A stretch of 64,000 bases of DNA from Pagrus major (taxonomy: Eukaryota; Chordata; Actinopteri; Spariformes; Sparidae): NCBI RefSeq assembly GCF_040436345.1, contig NC_133223.1, positions 30,181,493 to 30,245,492 on the forward strand, written 5' to 3'. Under the pieces are notes generated by a model, which saw nothing but the letters and a program-made list of their open reading frames with translations, was not told where the DNA came from and did not search any database. Below are positions 8,776 through 29,997 of the stretch, one piece after another (position 1 is the first letter of the stretch; every line of letters starts with the position of its first letter). A program made the translations under genes and the position numbers.

Positions 8776-10640
8776 CTTGTGTCTTTATTCTCTTTTTTAT
8801 TTGATCACATTGGCAATACGTTTAATAATCAATTAAACATTTAAATTATTCATTAAACAAAATTAATTTGCTGTTTCCAGCTTCTTTAGATTGACAGTTT
8901 GGTGTTTCTCTGTTTTATATCAACGTCGATTGAACATATTTAGGTACTGTACTTTTTGTTATAACAAACCAGAAATTTCCTGGCATCATCTTGGACTCTA
9001 AACTTGCAATGGGCATTTTCTCTGACATTTCACAGCCTTGACAGCTACTCAGTTGATCAAAAAAGTGACTGATTAACTGTTGATAAAATAATAATAATGT
9101 TTTTAAATTATATCATATTCTTAGAACATATAATCTACATTTGTCCTTGGGAACTTAACACATAGCAAAAAACTCAACTGAGCCAGGAAGGAAAAGTAGA
9201 CTACCAAGGCCTCTCCTCTGGCTGTTTCAAAATTCAGAGTCTATTTTTGACTTCTGACCTGAATGTACTGCATATGGCGCCCCCTGGTGAGGTCATAGAT
9301 ATCAGGAGAGGTCAGACGATGTTAACAAGTGATCATAATAAGACATGTAGAACTCATTTTTGTAATGCAAATAACTACATAACGTGTTGATTAATAACTG
9401 CAATGTGATTATTGAATTTAGAAGAAGGTCAGGTATAAATGTGTGTCATCAGCGTAACTATAAAAACAGCAGGTAACAGTGTTTACCCCTAAAAGCGAAA
9501 AGGGAAACGTAAGAGGCTGATGCATCATTCAGCAAAAGAGCATTTGGACCTGCTGAAATGTGCATCCACCTGTTTTTCACTCAGGAAGGCTATCACATAT
9601 ATGAAATTGTCAAGCTTGAGTCAAACAGCCCAGAATATGAGCAGGTAACACCGTTGACCATATAAAGTTTCGGAAAAGAACCTTAAGAGGGGGAAGCATT
9701 ATAAAAACTCTCACATTTATGACATTTTCAAGTTTGAGATGTGTATCCACCTGTTTTTTCAGGATAGATGAGAGTTAGAGTTAGTTAGTTATGAAATTCT
9801 CAATGTGGAGTCAAAACAGCCCAGAATCTGAGCTGGTCACAGTGTTTCACATTAAAGAGCTTGAAAAGATACTTAAGAGGTGAGAACTGACACTGTCACA
9901 GGTTCCTGGAAGAACAACCCCCCAGCGACAGTGAAGCTGCCCCCCAGCGACACAAAGACCATTAAACAAACTTGTTGTTGTAGAAATGGTTTTGCCCCTA
10001 ATGCAGATAGATAGTGATGAGGTTGAAAATGTGCAAAAAGTCTTGCTCAAAGACTTTGCTTATGACTTGCACACGTGTAACTTACTCCCACCTCTGTCCA
10101 GGTCACTAAAAGTAATTTTATTTTCAAATGGTGGTTTGACAAAAAAAAACAACAAATTATCACAGACTTTCAATACAATCAAACTAACGAATGAATAAAA
10201 TCAATGAAGCCACTTGATTACACAAAAAGTCCCCCTTAACATAAAAACATTTATTTTTCTCAAAATGCAGATTTAAGCAGTATTTAAATATACACTTGAG
10301 ATTTTGCTACAGTTCATAATTATTTATATATGTTTTTGTTGCCATGTGACACCAGATAAACAACAATTTTGGACTGGACTAAGTTGTACCATATAGGTTG
10401 ACATTGTGTGGTTTTGTTTTCTGTCAAAATTAATCATTGATACCATCCACTCTAAGATATGTGTCTTTTACACTCAGATTTTTGAAAATGTCCCGGCACC
10501 ATCTACTGGTGTTATCGACGCTGAGACTGTGCCAATATCACAGCCAGACCCCACCCCCCCTTTCCTCACATCCAACTGGGATTTTCCCTGTTTTGTTTCA
10601 ATCTACACAAAAGTTAAGAAAAGCCAACACAGCCACCCAA
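8776..10640. other. Intergenic between genes B and C (convergent ends)
   Basis: There is no gene. Contents are a CTCF-like GGCGCCCCCTGGTG at 9276-9289, a LINE YADD scrap on the minus strand at about 9431-9470, and a tandem duplication of about 135 bp (9555-9690 and 9736-9877, offset 181-191 bp) marked by ATCCACCTGTTTTT and CAGCCCAGAAT. The remainder (9880-10640) is AT-rich with no recognised element. The short open frames at 10406-10739 lack any family likeness. Confidence 0.5.
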
Positions 10641-10660
10641 ACAACTCTGTTTACACTTCA

Positions 10661-10666
10661 TTTATT
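10661..10666 (-). terminator. Polyadenylation signal of gene C
   Basis: AATAAA on the minus strand, about 145 bases beyond the stop codon of gene C. Confidence 0.55.
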
Positions 10667-10809
10667 ACACAAGTATTTCATTAAAGGCCGTGTGATTTTC
10701 TATGTTTTGGACCAAGAACCTTTTTTAGGTCATATGTGATTCTTGAGTTGAGGATGAAGATTTCCAGGTTGTAACTTGTCCTCGTTCTTCTTCGTCGAGG
10801 AGTCTTCAT

Positions 10810-13060
10810 CTACTCAGAGTCACTGGTGCAGGGGCTGCTGGAGGACTACAGAGAATATGAACACGAAAGAAAAAAACGTCAGAGCGATTACACATACCAA
10901 TATTTGCTGTAAGAATCATTTAAAAATATTTTAATGCAAATGGTTTTTGGTAGATGAGGGAATCACTGAATAGATATATGGATGTTATGTATAGACGTTA
11001 TAAACTTGAAAGGTGATATTTCAGGCTTAAAATACTCGGATGCATGTAAATTCCTTGCTGCTCCTGTCAACAGTTCCATCTAGTGGTTATTTTTGACATT
11101 TTAATGATATTTCCTACTTTTCTGGGACATTTCCTGACAATGTTGATAAGCTACACTATTCATCAAATATTTTATGACAGATTTTAAGCATTTTGCATAG
11201 AACTGAAACTAATGATTACTGTATGTGCTATTGATAGTTTGGTTTGAAATAAATCAGAAAGTATCCACAGTAACACATTTACTTTCTCTGTTTTCAACCA
11301 AAAGTCCAAACATCGAAATTGTTAACATTTAATTAAATTATTCAAATAAATACAAGGAAAGGCTGCAAATCTTCACATTTGTGAAACTGGAATTATGAGA
11401 ACTTAATTAAAAGATTAACAAACAAAAACAGTTGACAACTGATCGTTTCAGCTGTACTTTTACATACTGTTGGGTCGATTTATTTGCTGTAACAAAACTT
11501 TTCATAAGCTCTTCAAATGTCTGCTTAACTCTTAACTTGTAACGTATCTGCCAGAAGCAGTCAGATCCGTATAGCTGAGTAAAATGTAAAAATGCTTCAT
11601 GTTTCTCTGAATTCTGAACAAAATGTCAACACTGTTGAATCTTACCCCGCTGCACTCCTTCCCCTTCTTGTGACAATCGACATGCTTGTGGCCGAGCTTG
11701 TGCCTGTGCTTGTGTTTCGGTTTATCTTCCTGTTTAAATTCACCAGCAGGTCCACTGCCACCATGCTGGTCATGGCCTCTGAGCTGTCCACTGCCACCAG
11801 TCTCTTCACTGCCTCCATTCTGTCCACTGCCACCAGTCTGTCCGCTGCCACCAGTCTGTCCGCTGCCACCAGCCTGTCCACTGCCACCAGTCTGTCTGTT
11901 GCCACCAGCCTGTCCGCTGCCACCAGTCTGTCCGCTGCCACCAGCCTGTCCGCTGCCACCAGTCTGTCCACTGCCACCAAAGTTTCCACAGCCACCATAG
12001 TGTCCACAGCCACCATAGTGTCCACAGCCACCAAAGTGGCCAATGCCACCAAAGTATCCACTGCCAACAGTCGGTCCACTGCCACCAAACTGTCCACTAC
12101 CACCAAACTGTCCACTACCACCAAACTGTCCACCACCACCAAAGTATCCACTGCCAACAGTCGGTCCACCCCCACCAAACTGTCCACTGCGACCAAACTG
12201 TCCACTACCACCAAACTGTCCACTACCACCAAAGTATCCACTGCCAACAGTCGGTCCGCTGCCACCAAACTGTCCACTGCGACCAAACTGTCCACTGCCA
12301 CCAAACTGTCCACTGCCACCAAACTGTCCGCTGCCACCAGTCTGTTCAATACCACCAAACTGTCCACTGCCACCAAACTGTCCGCTGCCACCAGTCTGTC
12401 CACTACCACCAAAGTGTCCACCTCCACCAAACTGTCCACTACCACCAAACTGTCCACTGCCACCAGTCTGTCCACCACCATCAATCTGTCCACTGCCACC
12501 AGTCTGTCCACTCCCACCAGTCTGTCCACCTCCACCAAACTGTCCACTGCCACCAGTCTGTCCACCACCACCAATCTGTCCACCACCACCAATCTGTCCA
12601 CTACCACCAAACTGTCCACTGCCACCAAACTGTCCACTACCACCAAACCAAGGACCGAAGTTCCATCCGTTCCACCAACTAGGTCCTGGTCCATACCATC
12701 CAAAAGATGGGGCTACAGCAGGACAGCAAACAGGTGGACAACAGGACTGTGTAGAAGAGTTGTTGCATTGTTCCATCCATGGTGGACATTGAGGATATCT
12801 TCCTTGCACTGGCTGAGGATAACAGCCAAAGGGATACCGGTATCCTGGTTAAACAAAAGAGATGAGGCTCACATTTTTCTTTTTTAGTTGGTAGAAAACA
12901 TGGTATACATTGTTGCTAATTAAAATTCAATAAAGACAGTTTGCATAGTGTTTTAGTATAAGTGACAAAGACTGAAAATTAACAGAAGACAGTGTCAACA
13001 AGTAGGTTCTTTACCTGTGTTAGTGATGTTATAGCCAAACTTTGGAGAATTTCCAATCAT
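10810..13060 (-). CDS. Gene C: long GGSGQ-repeat PRR13-like protein
   Basis: Coding exons on the minus strand are 13060-13015, 12844-11646 and 10845-10810, giving 426 aa. The ATG at 13060 follows acceptor TTTCAG at 13070. Exon 2 encodes MIGNSPKFGYNITNT and joins in phase 1 through Gly. Exon 3 starts GYRYPFGCYPQP, has a Cys-rich patch (QSCCPPVCCP, residues 48-57) and a Trp/Gly-rich stretch (65-82). It then has about 45-50 six-residue repeats of the type FGGSGQ / TGGSGQ (about 82-375), a Lys/His stretch (KHKHRHKLGHKH, about 392-403) and the family motif DCHKKGKECSG (405-415). Exon 4 adds only SSSSPCTSDSE. The Ser tail and CHKK motif recall PRR13. No signal peptide or membrane segment is present. 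It is the only inverted and by far the longest member. The repeat exon is open in several frames on both strands because the unit is 18 bp. Function unknown; the repeats suggest an elastomer-like or phase-separating disordered protein. Confidence 0.75.
11200..11455 (+). mobile_element. hAT-like element fragment in gene C intron 3
   Basis: Landmarks of the GCTGCAACTAATGATT element are present in diverged form: AACTAATGATTACTG near 11206, GCTGCAAATCTTCACATTT near 11362 and AGTTGACAACTGATCG near 11430. The remainder of intron 3 (10846-11645) shows nothing recognisable. Confidence 0.45.
11750..12645 (-). repeat. 18-bp coding minisatellite of gene C
   Basis: About 45-50 units whose plus-strand form is CTGTCCACTGCCACCAAA or CTGTCCACTGCCACCAGT. 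Each encodes six residues on the minus strand. A longer periodicity is visible where groups such as FGGSGPTVGSGYFGG recur (three times between about 12040 and 12260), evidence of block duplication inside the array. Confidence 0.85.
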
Positions 13061-13264
13061 ATCTGAACTCTGAAATGAAAGAAGCCACTTAATTACACAA
13101 AAATCCTGTTTTTACACGAGAAAATAAATAACTTTTTAATTTTTTTTTTATTGAGTTAAGCAGTTTTAAAAACCAAAATGCTAAATTATGGGGAAAGAAA
13201 GCATTTGCAGTCCACTGTAGACAGTTTGTTTTGTTAAATGTAGAAAAACAGTAAGTGAACTTAC

Positions 13265-13319
13265 TGAGTGCTGGAGTGCAGATCCACTGACACAGCAGTG
13301 AACTGGTTCTGCTTTTATA
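13265..13319 (-). promoter_or_regulatory. TATA box and non-coding exon 1 of gene C
   Basis: TATAAAA is at 13319-13313 (minus) in the CTTCCTATAAAAGCAGA core. Exon 1 is expected at about 13290-13266 and ends at 13265 with CACTCA before GTAAGTTC, as in B and E. Confidence 0.75.
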
Positions 13320-13340
13320 GGAAGCAACGGGGCGGACAGG

Positions 13341-13935
13341 CAGTGGAGGAGGAAGCACTCAGATCCGTTACTTAAGTAAAAGTATTAATACTGCTCTGTG
13401 AAAATACTCTGTTACAAGTTAAAGTCCTACATTGAAAACGTCCATAACCAGTAAAATCTATACTTAAATTATTAAAAGTAAAAGTACACCGTGCAGACTG
13501 TCGTATAATTATACACATAATGTTAGATTATAATGACTCATGCATTAATGTAAAAGCAGGATTTTACTCTTGTAAGTTAGTTGAGGTGGAGCTATGTTGG
13601 ATTGTTTTGTATAAGACTGCAACTAATGATTATTTTCATTTTCGATTAATCTGATTATTTTTTCAATTAATCAGTTGTTTGGTTTGTAAAAATGTATAAA
13701 ATAGTGCAAAACGCTGTCATAATTACCCAGAGCCCAAAGTGACACCTTCACAATGCTTGTTTCGTACAACCAACCGTCCAGACCTCAAAATGATTTAACA
13801 ATTATAATAATAGTTAAAGTAACTGAAAAGAAAAACAGCAAATCTTTATATTTGTGAAGGTGGAATCATGAAAAATGACAAACAGTAATTAAAATGGTTT
13901 AATAGTCCTTTTTTGTCAATTAACTAATTGGTAAA
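13341..13935 (+). mobile_element. Two hAT-like elements upstream of gene C
   Basis: Positions 13341-13600 start CAGTGGAGGAGGAAGCACTC, carry TTACTTAAGTAAAAGTATTA and TTGAGGTGGAGCTATG, and match the element end upstream of A and B. The terminus lies 21 bp from the gene C TATA box. Positions 13610-13935 (CTGCAACTAATGATTATTTT, CCCAAAGTGACACC, TTTGTGAAGGTGGAATCATG) are the GCTGCAACTAATGATT element, at the same position as upstream of A. Confidence 0.6.
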
Positions 13936-13939
13936 TTAT

Positions 13940-14190
13940 CATAATATCAGGTGTGAAATGTACAGTATGTGTTTGTAAATAAAATAATTATTTAAAAAAA
14001 TGCCAGTTGCACAGTAACTTCCTACAGCCTGAGGTGATGTATTCAAAAAGCTTGTTTTATGCTCCCAAAACACTCTAATGGTCGACCATATTCAGTTTCA
14101 AAACCTAGTTAAACATCAATGAAAGAAATTTCAACAATAGGAGACTGTTTCACACTCGCTCACTAGTCTGTGGTAGTAAAGTTTGTTCAG
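13940..14190. other. Gene C upstream flank, no gene
   Basis: AT-rich sequence with no recognised element. Part (around TGATGTATTCAAAAAGC at 14036) resembles the inverted form of about 6690-6720 near gene B. Confidence 0.3.
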
Positions 14191-14194
14191 GTCT

Positions 14195-14620
14195 GTAGGA
14201 AGTCACGTCTTAATGTCAAGTCAGTTCTTCAAGGAGTCAAGTCGTTGAAGTCAGGTCCTTGGGATTGAAGTTTCATGTCAAGTTTTTATGGTAAAGTCTC
14301 AAAATTTGAGGCTAAAGTCTCAAATGTCAAGTCATCAAGGTGTCAAGTCAAACGTCAAGTCTTTAGGAAATCAATTTTCATGGATCTCAAGTCAAATGAA
14401 GTTTTTGGCAATAAAGTCTCTAATGCCAAATCAAGTTGTCAAGAATACAAGTCTGAAGTCAGACCTTTGGGGGTCAAGTCTCAAATGTCAAGCCAAGTCT
14501 TAAAGGTCTCAGGCTTCGGGTCTTCAGTGAAGTCTTCAGTGGGTCAAGTCTAAGTGTCAAGTCAAGTTTTTAAGAGGTCAAGTCTGAAGTCAGGCCTTTG
14601 GAGGTGAAGTCTTAGGGGAG
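14195..14620 (-). repeat. ACTTGA-type minisatellite upstream of gene C
   Basis: Imperfect units around GTCAAGTCTCAAATGTCAAG and GAAGTCAGGCCTTTGG. The reverse complement matches the theme at 4690-5035 and 29998-30500. Open frames here (14275-14553 and 14288-14503) merely follow the repeat. Confidence 0.65.
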
Positions 14621-14639
14621 CAAGATAGGAGACAGAGGT

Positions 14640-14850
14640 TACACAGTCTCAATATTAAACATCACATTTCACAACACACACTGCATCCCCTTTTTACAGT
14701 ACCAGGGAAACATGAAGCTACTGGGTGGGTAAACTTTTTCTATTGAAATGACCGTAACATTGCTACACATCCAGACATACAGAAATGTCACGTTAATATT
14801 TGTTCCTCTTTTTCATATTTGCAGGTTGAGTCACACTGAGACTCCTCACA
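14640..14850 (-). repeat. Dispersed repeat, copy 2 of 3
   Basis: Inverted counterpart of 1225-1460: TTTCACAACACACACTGCATCC, TTTTTACAGTACCAGGGAAA and CATATTTGCAGGTTGAGT are recognisable. It belongs to the inverted duplication with the gene A flank. Confidence 0.5.
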
Positions 14851-15833
14851 GTGAACCCAACTTGCATTATGATTTAATTATGAAATTATTTTTTGTTTTA
14901 TTCAAATTGCATTTTTTAGAAAACACATTAACTCTTATTATGGTCATCAATACCACCAACCCAATGCCACAGTTCATGTACAAAAATGCATTTATCTATA
15001 GAGATAGCTTCCCCTTTATTTAATGTACAGTATATTGGCAACAAGTTTTTCAGTAAAAAAATGTTTTGTGGGTTGCATTATGTACCTCTTATATATCTTT
15101 TGTTGAATGTGCATGCTTGGATTTCCAGATGTCATTATTAATGATACTTTTTAAATTCTGAAAATAGTATGAAAAGTTACCAAGACATTAATCCAGCGAC
15201 TTTGTCATGCCTTTTTATTCATTTTTAACCCCTGGCTTAATAAGTAGGATATCTCCATCTCCACTATTTTGTGTTCTGTATGTTATAAACAGTAAGCAAT
15301 GTTTCAAGATATGACTTTATTCATCCCTCTCCGTGGAATTTCATTGAGACTGATCATATCTGGCAGTGAAGTGCATTAAATGGGTATTGACAGTATGGTG
15401 TTGGCAACAGACCGATCAAGCACCAAAAAAGACAGGCACATGGTGAAAAAGCTGAATCGCTGAAGACAACAGCAACAATCTTTCCGTAGCACATTTATAC
15501 AAGAGGTCCAGGGAGTGATTCACAGAACACCTTTTAGAGAAATTCTAATAAAAAACACTTCTTCATAATTGCATAATAACACCCCAGATGCAGGGATACT
15601 TCTAATGTTTTATTTATTTAGTATGTTTTCATTATTGTTGAGCTCATTGCTAAGCTGCGCTGTGCAAAATATTAGTGTGCCATCAGCATTACGGTCAAAA
15701 GTGCTCAATCTCATTTCAAAAACTTTAGAAAAATTGTAATTACAAAAAGCATTTGTTGATGACGGTCATTTAATGCTTCCTGTTCTACTTCTCCAGTGTG
15801 AAGAAGAGCAGTGTGCTGTGACCTGTTTGTCAC
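14851..15833. other. Intergenic, distal part of the inverted gene A/C duplication
   Basis: AT-rich. Positions 15240-15420 match 800-915 in inverted orientation (ACTATTTTGTGTTCTG, GCAGTGAAGTGCAT), marking the far end of the duplication. No gene is visible. Confidence 0.45.
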
Positions 15834-16280
15834 CGGTGTTGTAAAAAGTACCCAAAAGTTATACTAGTAAAAGTGTGATGCTAAAATCTTACTTTTGTGG
15901 GGGGAAAAAAGTCACACATTTGAATAGTACTTGAGTAAAAGTCCTAAAGTATATGATACAGTATTAAATGAGTATCAAGAGTAACTTTTTGGGTATAAAT
16001 ACATTTATTGAATACTTATTTATCAAAAATACAAGTAAAATCAAAATTCAAGTGTTTTTTATCCGATTGCCGATAAAATGTATTCATTTGAAATGTGATA
16101 ATCTGGCTTTGATACAGCAAGCAAATACATGTTGTGGAGTTAAAAGTACAATATTTGTGTCCAAAATGTAGTGGACTGAAAGTATAAAGTAGCCGAAATT
16201 GCAACTCAAGTCAAGTACAAAAACCTCAAAATTATACTTAAGTAAAGTACTTGAGTAAATGTACTGATATTTCATCACTG
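15834..16280. mobile_element. hAT-like MITE, about 447 bp
   Basis: Ends CGGTGTTGTAAAAAGTAC and (inverted) CAGTGATGAAATATCAGTAC form degenerate inverted termini, followed inward by TACTTGAGTAAAAGTCCTAA and TACTTAAGTAAAGTACTTG stretches typical of teleost elements. Flanking 8-mers TTTGTCAC (15826-15833) and CATGTCAC (16281-16288) agree in their last six bases, consistent with an old 8-bp target duplication. It has no coding capacity. Confidence 0.6.
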
Positions 16281-16439
16281 CATGTCACACGCTGCCACCG
16301 TGCTCCTCAAAGCAAGTAAGTTATTCCTGTGCTGCATTGGGCTGCTCCTCCACATATAAGGTGATCCTCAGAAAAGGAAGCTTCAACCTCTGGATACTCA
16401 ATCCAGAAAATGTAAAAAAAGAAAAATTAGTGGTAAATA

Positions 16440-16590
16440 CAACAAATGATTCCATACAAGGCTTGAAGAGTCACAAAATGGCGTGATAACAATGAAAATG
16501 ATGTGACTCAGATGATATGGCCTTTACAATCACCAGATCTCAGCCATGTTGAACATCCTTAGGAGAGTTTGTACACTTGTGATAGTCATT
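16440..16590 (+). mobile_element. Tc1-like transposase scrap (broken)
   Basis: Around 16517-16565 one frame reads W-P-L-Q-S-P-D-L-S-H-V-E-H-P followed by a stop. This is a decayed form of the WPPQSPDLNPIE block near the C-terminus of Tc1/mariner-type DDE transposases. Nothing longer survives. Confidence 0.5.
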
Positions 16591-16599
16591 GTTGCTTAT

Positions 16600-17440
16600 T
16601 TACAATCATTCTTGTTCCTTATTATCATGGCCAGCTAAAGCCACCATGGCTGAAGACACAAACACAAGAGCACCACCTGGAGAAAATGCAAGACATCACA
16701 GTTCTTATAGATATGCGACTTGCAATATGTGGTACATGTGGTTCACTCTGAGTGACAACCCGTTACATTGATTGCAACAGTGTTTGTCTTATTTTTTGGT
16801 GTGAGTTAAGGTCTTGGTTTGTACAAAGATTTAGATTTTTGCTCTTGGTTTGATGTTGTACCATTATTTTTGCATGTATAAATTGAAAATGGCTTAATAT
16901 AATAAACTCATTTGTGTATTTTTTTTCCACAAACCTGATATAATGGTAATTTTCAAAACTGTGTTAAAAAATCTTTAGAATAGATGCTTTTTGTCTTTAG
17001 CTCATATAGAACTACATTGATTGTCTTTACCAGCTACATTTATTTCATTTTATTTACTTTATCCTGTTTGCACACACATAAGATTATATAAAATCAGATC
17101 ATTAGAAGATAAGAGATGTGTCAGGAGAGGTCAAGAAGCCATCAGGATTCTACAACAGACCTCCCCTCCCTTACAGAAAATTAAAAATAAAAATCTGTAT
17201 AACATAATTTATAACAAAAACACACACAATAAACAGAAAAAAACGTGTCTCTTAATAGACAGTCATTCAATAAACACGTAGAAATACATATATAATTAAT
17301 TAGAATGAAATCAAACTGCTTAATTTTGAATAAAAGTGTCATTTTTTACACAAATCTCCCATTTAACCCAGTTATTATTCAGTAGTTTACAGGCACTGTC
17401 ATCATAATCAATGAGCACATGTGTAGTGTTTGTCCTAATC
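16600..17440. other. Intergenic before lss, no gene seen
   Basis: AT-rich sequence with several short chance open frames. No repeat family is recognised. Confidence 0.35.
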
Positions 17441-17446
17441 GCGCTC

Positions 17447-17736
17447 TGATTGGACGACCTCACGGCAGACCCGCCTCTTTCTCCGCCCAGCTGGTTTGTG
17501 ATTGGACAGCCGGATCTCTGCTCATGTCTCTCCATGTGGAGAACTACTCGGACGGCACCGCGAGGTCTGCTGGGAAATGCAGTGTGAGCCGCCACTGAAC
17601 GATGAACCTTCTCTCCTTAAAGAACTACAACTCCCATGATAAGAGCAAAAGGGGGCGGAGACACTAGAGTGGCTGAAAAGAAAAATATCGATGTGGTTCA
17701 GCGGAGGATTCAACGCTGTAGCTGTCAATTACAGAA
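17447..17736 (+). promoter_or_regulatory. lss: lss promoter and 5' UTR: CCAAT, GC and ZNF143-like boxes
   Basis: A GC-rich island with no TATA box. Two ATTGG (inverted CCAAT, NF-Y) boxes lie at 17449-17453 and 17501-17505. Sp1-type GC boxes are at about 17483-17489 (CTCCGCCC) and 17651-17657 (GGGGGCG). Two ZNF143/Staf-like motifs lie in opposite orientation: minus ACTGCATTTCCCAGCAG (17583-17567) and plus ACTACAACTCCCATGAT (17624-17640). NF-Y and Sp1 sites are usual partners of SREBP in sterol-gene promoters. A clear sterol response element was not identified by eye. Confidence 0.6.
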
Positions 17737-27910
<10,174 letters not shown>

Positions 27911-28206
27911 CCACCTTTTAAAGGTCACAGTTCTTCAGACTGCCGGAATGGATGAATTAAAACGTCCACGTCTTAAGCAAACAAACAACAGCCGCAGATG
28001 ATGTAACACATTTCATTCTTTGAATAACTTTCTATGTCGACATTCCAGGACGGCTCATCCATCAGAGCTACTCCTTAAAAATCTGTTGTGATAATCTGCT
28101 GCTATCGAAAACGCCCAGTTAATGTGGGCTGGTTTAGAAAGTGTATAAAAGCATTCATGTCCATGTTGCCTTATATTCGTGCTCCTTCCTTACCATTTCC
28201 ATTTAG

Positions 28207-28212
28207 AATAAA
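28207..28212 (+). terminator. lss: Polyadenylation signal of lss
   Basis: AATAAA about 300 bases after the stop codon. A second AATAAA at 28289-28294 could be an alternative. Confidence 0.6.
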
Positions 28213-28299
28213 GAATTTTGTCTATGGTGTCATCTTAACTCTGTGTCTTCAATGAATGTACTTTATATTGGTTTGTGCACATAAGGAAAATAAATCATT

Positions 28300-29990
28300 T
28301 TATTGTGAATAGAATTGCTGAAGACCAAATGCTGATCAGTCCGGAGGTTTAGTTGTTACTGAAAGTTATTTCTTGTGCAACACTGAAATATTGGCCGTGC
28401 TAACTAGCACTGAAACACCGGGTCTATGAGCAGTGATGTCACATGTTGTTTCAACCTTTATCAGAGTGACGGTTGGCAGAGCAGACACGTTTTTCAGCAC
28501 ATACGATAGCAAGCAGCAACAAGTGTTTGTGTTAGTTTTACAGTTGCTAGGGGGAAAGAAGCAGCGTGGAGAGGAGGTCTCCATCCTGTAATGTTACTAT
28601 GTTGGTCTAAATCAAACACTTTCCCTTGGAGGGCCAAAACTCAAACACTGTAGTGAGCCACAGGCCAGAAACATGCACATGTTGTAGTGTTGTTAAGATG
28701 CAAGATGCTACAAGGATCCCAAATTCCTTTCATTGAATGAATTCCTACACAAAGTGTCACCCTGTGTCATGCAGTGCTCAGATTATGAAAAAATCAGAAT
28801 TATAAGTCATTCTACATATTTAAAGAGCTTTTTACCTCACAAAAAACAGCATAAACAGCTATTTATATTATAATTTTGTATGTTTTTAGGTTTTTTTTTA
28901 TGCCTCTGAGCTGGAGACAGTCGTGGCCAGAGGCTTTATGTTTTCAGGTTGAACGTCCACTTCTTGTGAACCACCTTGATGATTTTTTTTTCAAATGTGG
29001 TACAAATGTTCACTTGGACTCAAGGATGAACTGATCAGATTTTGGTGGCCATAAGTAAAGGTCATTGTGTCCTCACGGGACCCTGTTCTCGTGAATGCGA
29101 TATCTCAGAAACGCCGTGAGGGAACTCCACCTCTTTGGCCATAACTCGAGAATTCAAGCAATAACATTTGACATACAAAAGTCTGACAGGATAAAATGGT
29201 GACATTAAGACATTCTGCAAAAATTGTGCTGGTCTTGACACTAGGGCTGCACATTACTGGAAAAAACTGACTTTGCAACATTTTGCAATATTTTTCGCCG
29301 GAATTACAAAAATATAAAGTACACACTTGTATTAAAATTGACTGGACTTGAAGCAGGGAGGATTCAACCTTGCAACCTTTCGGTCATTAATCTACTTTTG
29401 TCACCTTTAGGAATGTTTCCAATGTGTTACTTCTGCAAAAGCAAAAAGATGTGGATTGTCACAGTTTGTACTGTATGTGAGGCCGGGCTCTCTACCTGTG
29501 TTTTTGCCCTTTGACCAGGAATGATGTCTCTGACACGTGAATTTTTGAAGAGTAGTCAGTGTGTCAGTCAGTCAAGTGTTTTCATGGGAATGTTTCACTG
29601 ATTTAAAGATAAATGTGTTAGTCTGTGATATGTACGAAGAACATACAACTGTCGTCAAACATCATGGGAGTGTCGAGTAAACACAAGAATGTTTATTTGT
29701 GTAGCTGAGGTGCAGGAACAGGTGACTGCTAACGGACATAGTGGGCCTACAAGATAGTATAGGACACAACTGTGAAACTGGTTTTGATTGTTCAGAGTCT
29801 TAAGCATGACCAGATGCTGATAAGAAAACTTGTTTTGACTGTCCTCCCTCACCTTTTGCACAGAGGGAGGGTGGGGGTTGTATAGTGAACTCACCCACAA
29901 CAAGAAGGAAACCCTGTAAGTTTCCATTTAAAAAACAAAAACAAACAAACAAAGATTGTTTTTTTACCACAGTTGTTCATTTTTGATTTG
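28300..29990. repeat. Intergenic between lss and gene D; dispersed repeats
   Basis: About 28900-29215 (CACTTGGACTCAAGGATGAA, TTTTGGTGGCCATAAG, GCGATATCTCAGAAACGCC, TTTGGCCATAACTCGAGAAT) is a dispersed repeat I recognise from teleost genomes. About 29245-29320 (AGGGCTGCACATTACTGG...) is a scrap of another. Elsewhere nothing is seen; short open frames lack any coding features. Confidence 0.5.
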
Positions 29991-29997
29991 TTGTCAA

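Noticed and set aside
11592-12887. Long Ser/Thr-rich open frame on the plus strand, and Pro-rich plus frame at 12043-12792, opposite gene C
   Set aside because: They arise because the 18-bp repeat keeps all frames open. Splice sites, start exon, CHKK motif and tail exon fit only the minus-strand gene.
14275-14553. 92-codon open frame upstream of gene C
   Set aside because: It follows the ACTTGA-type minisatellite and has no exon context.
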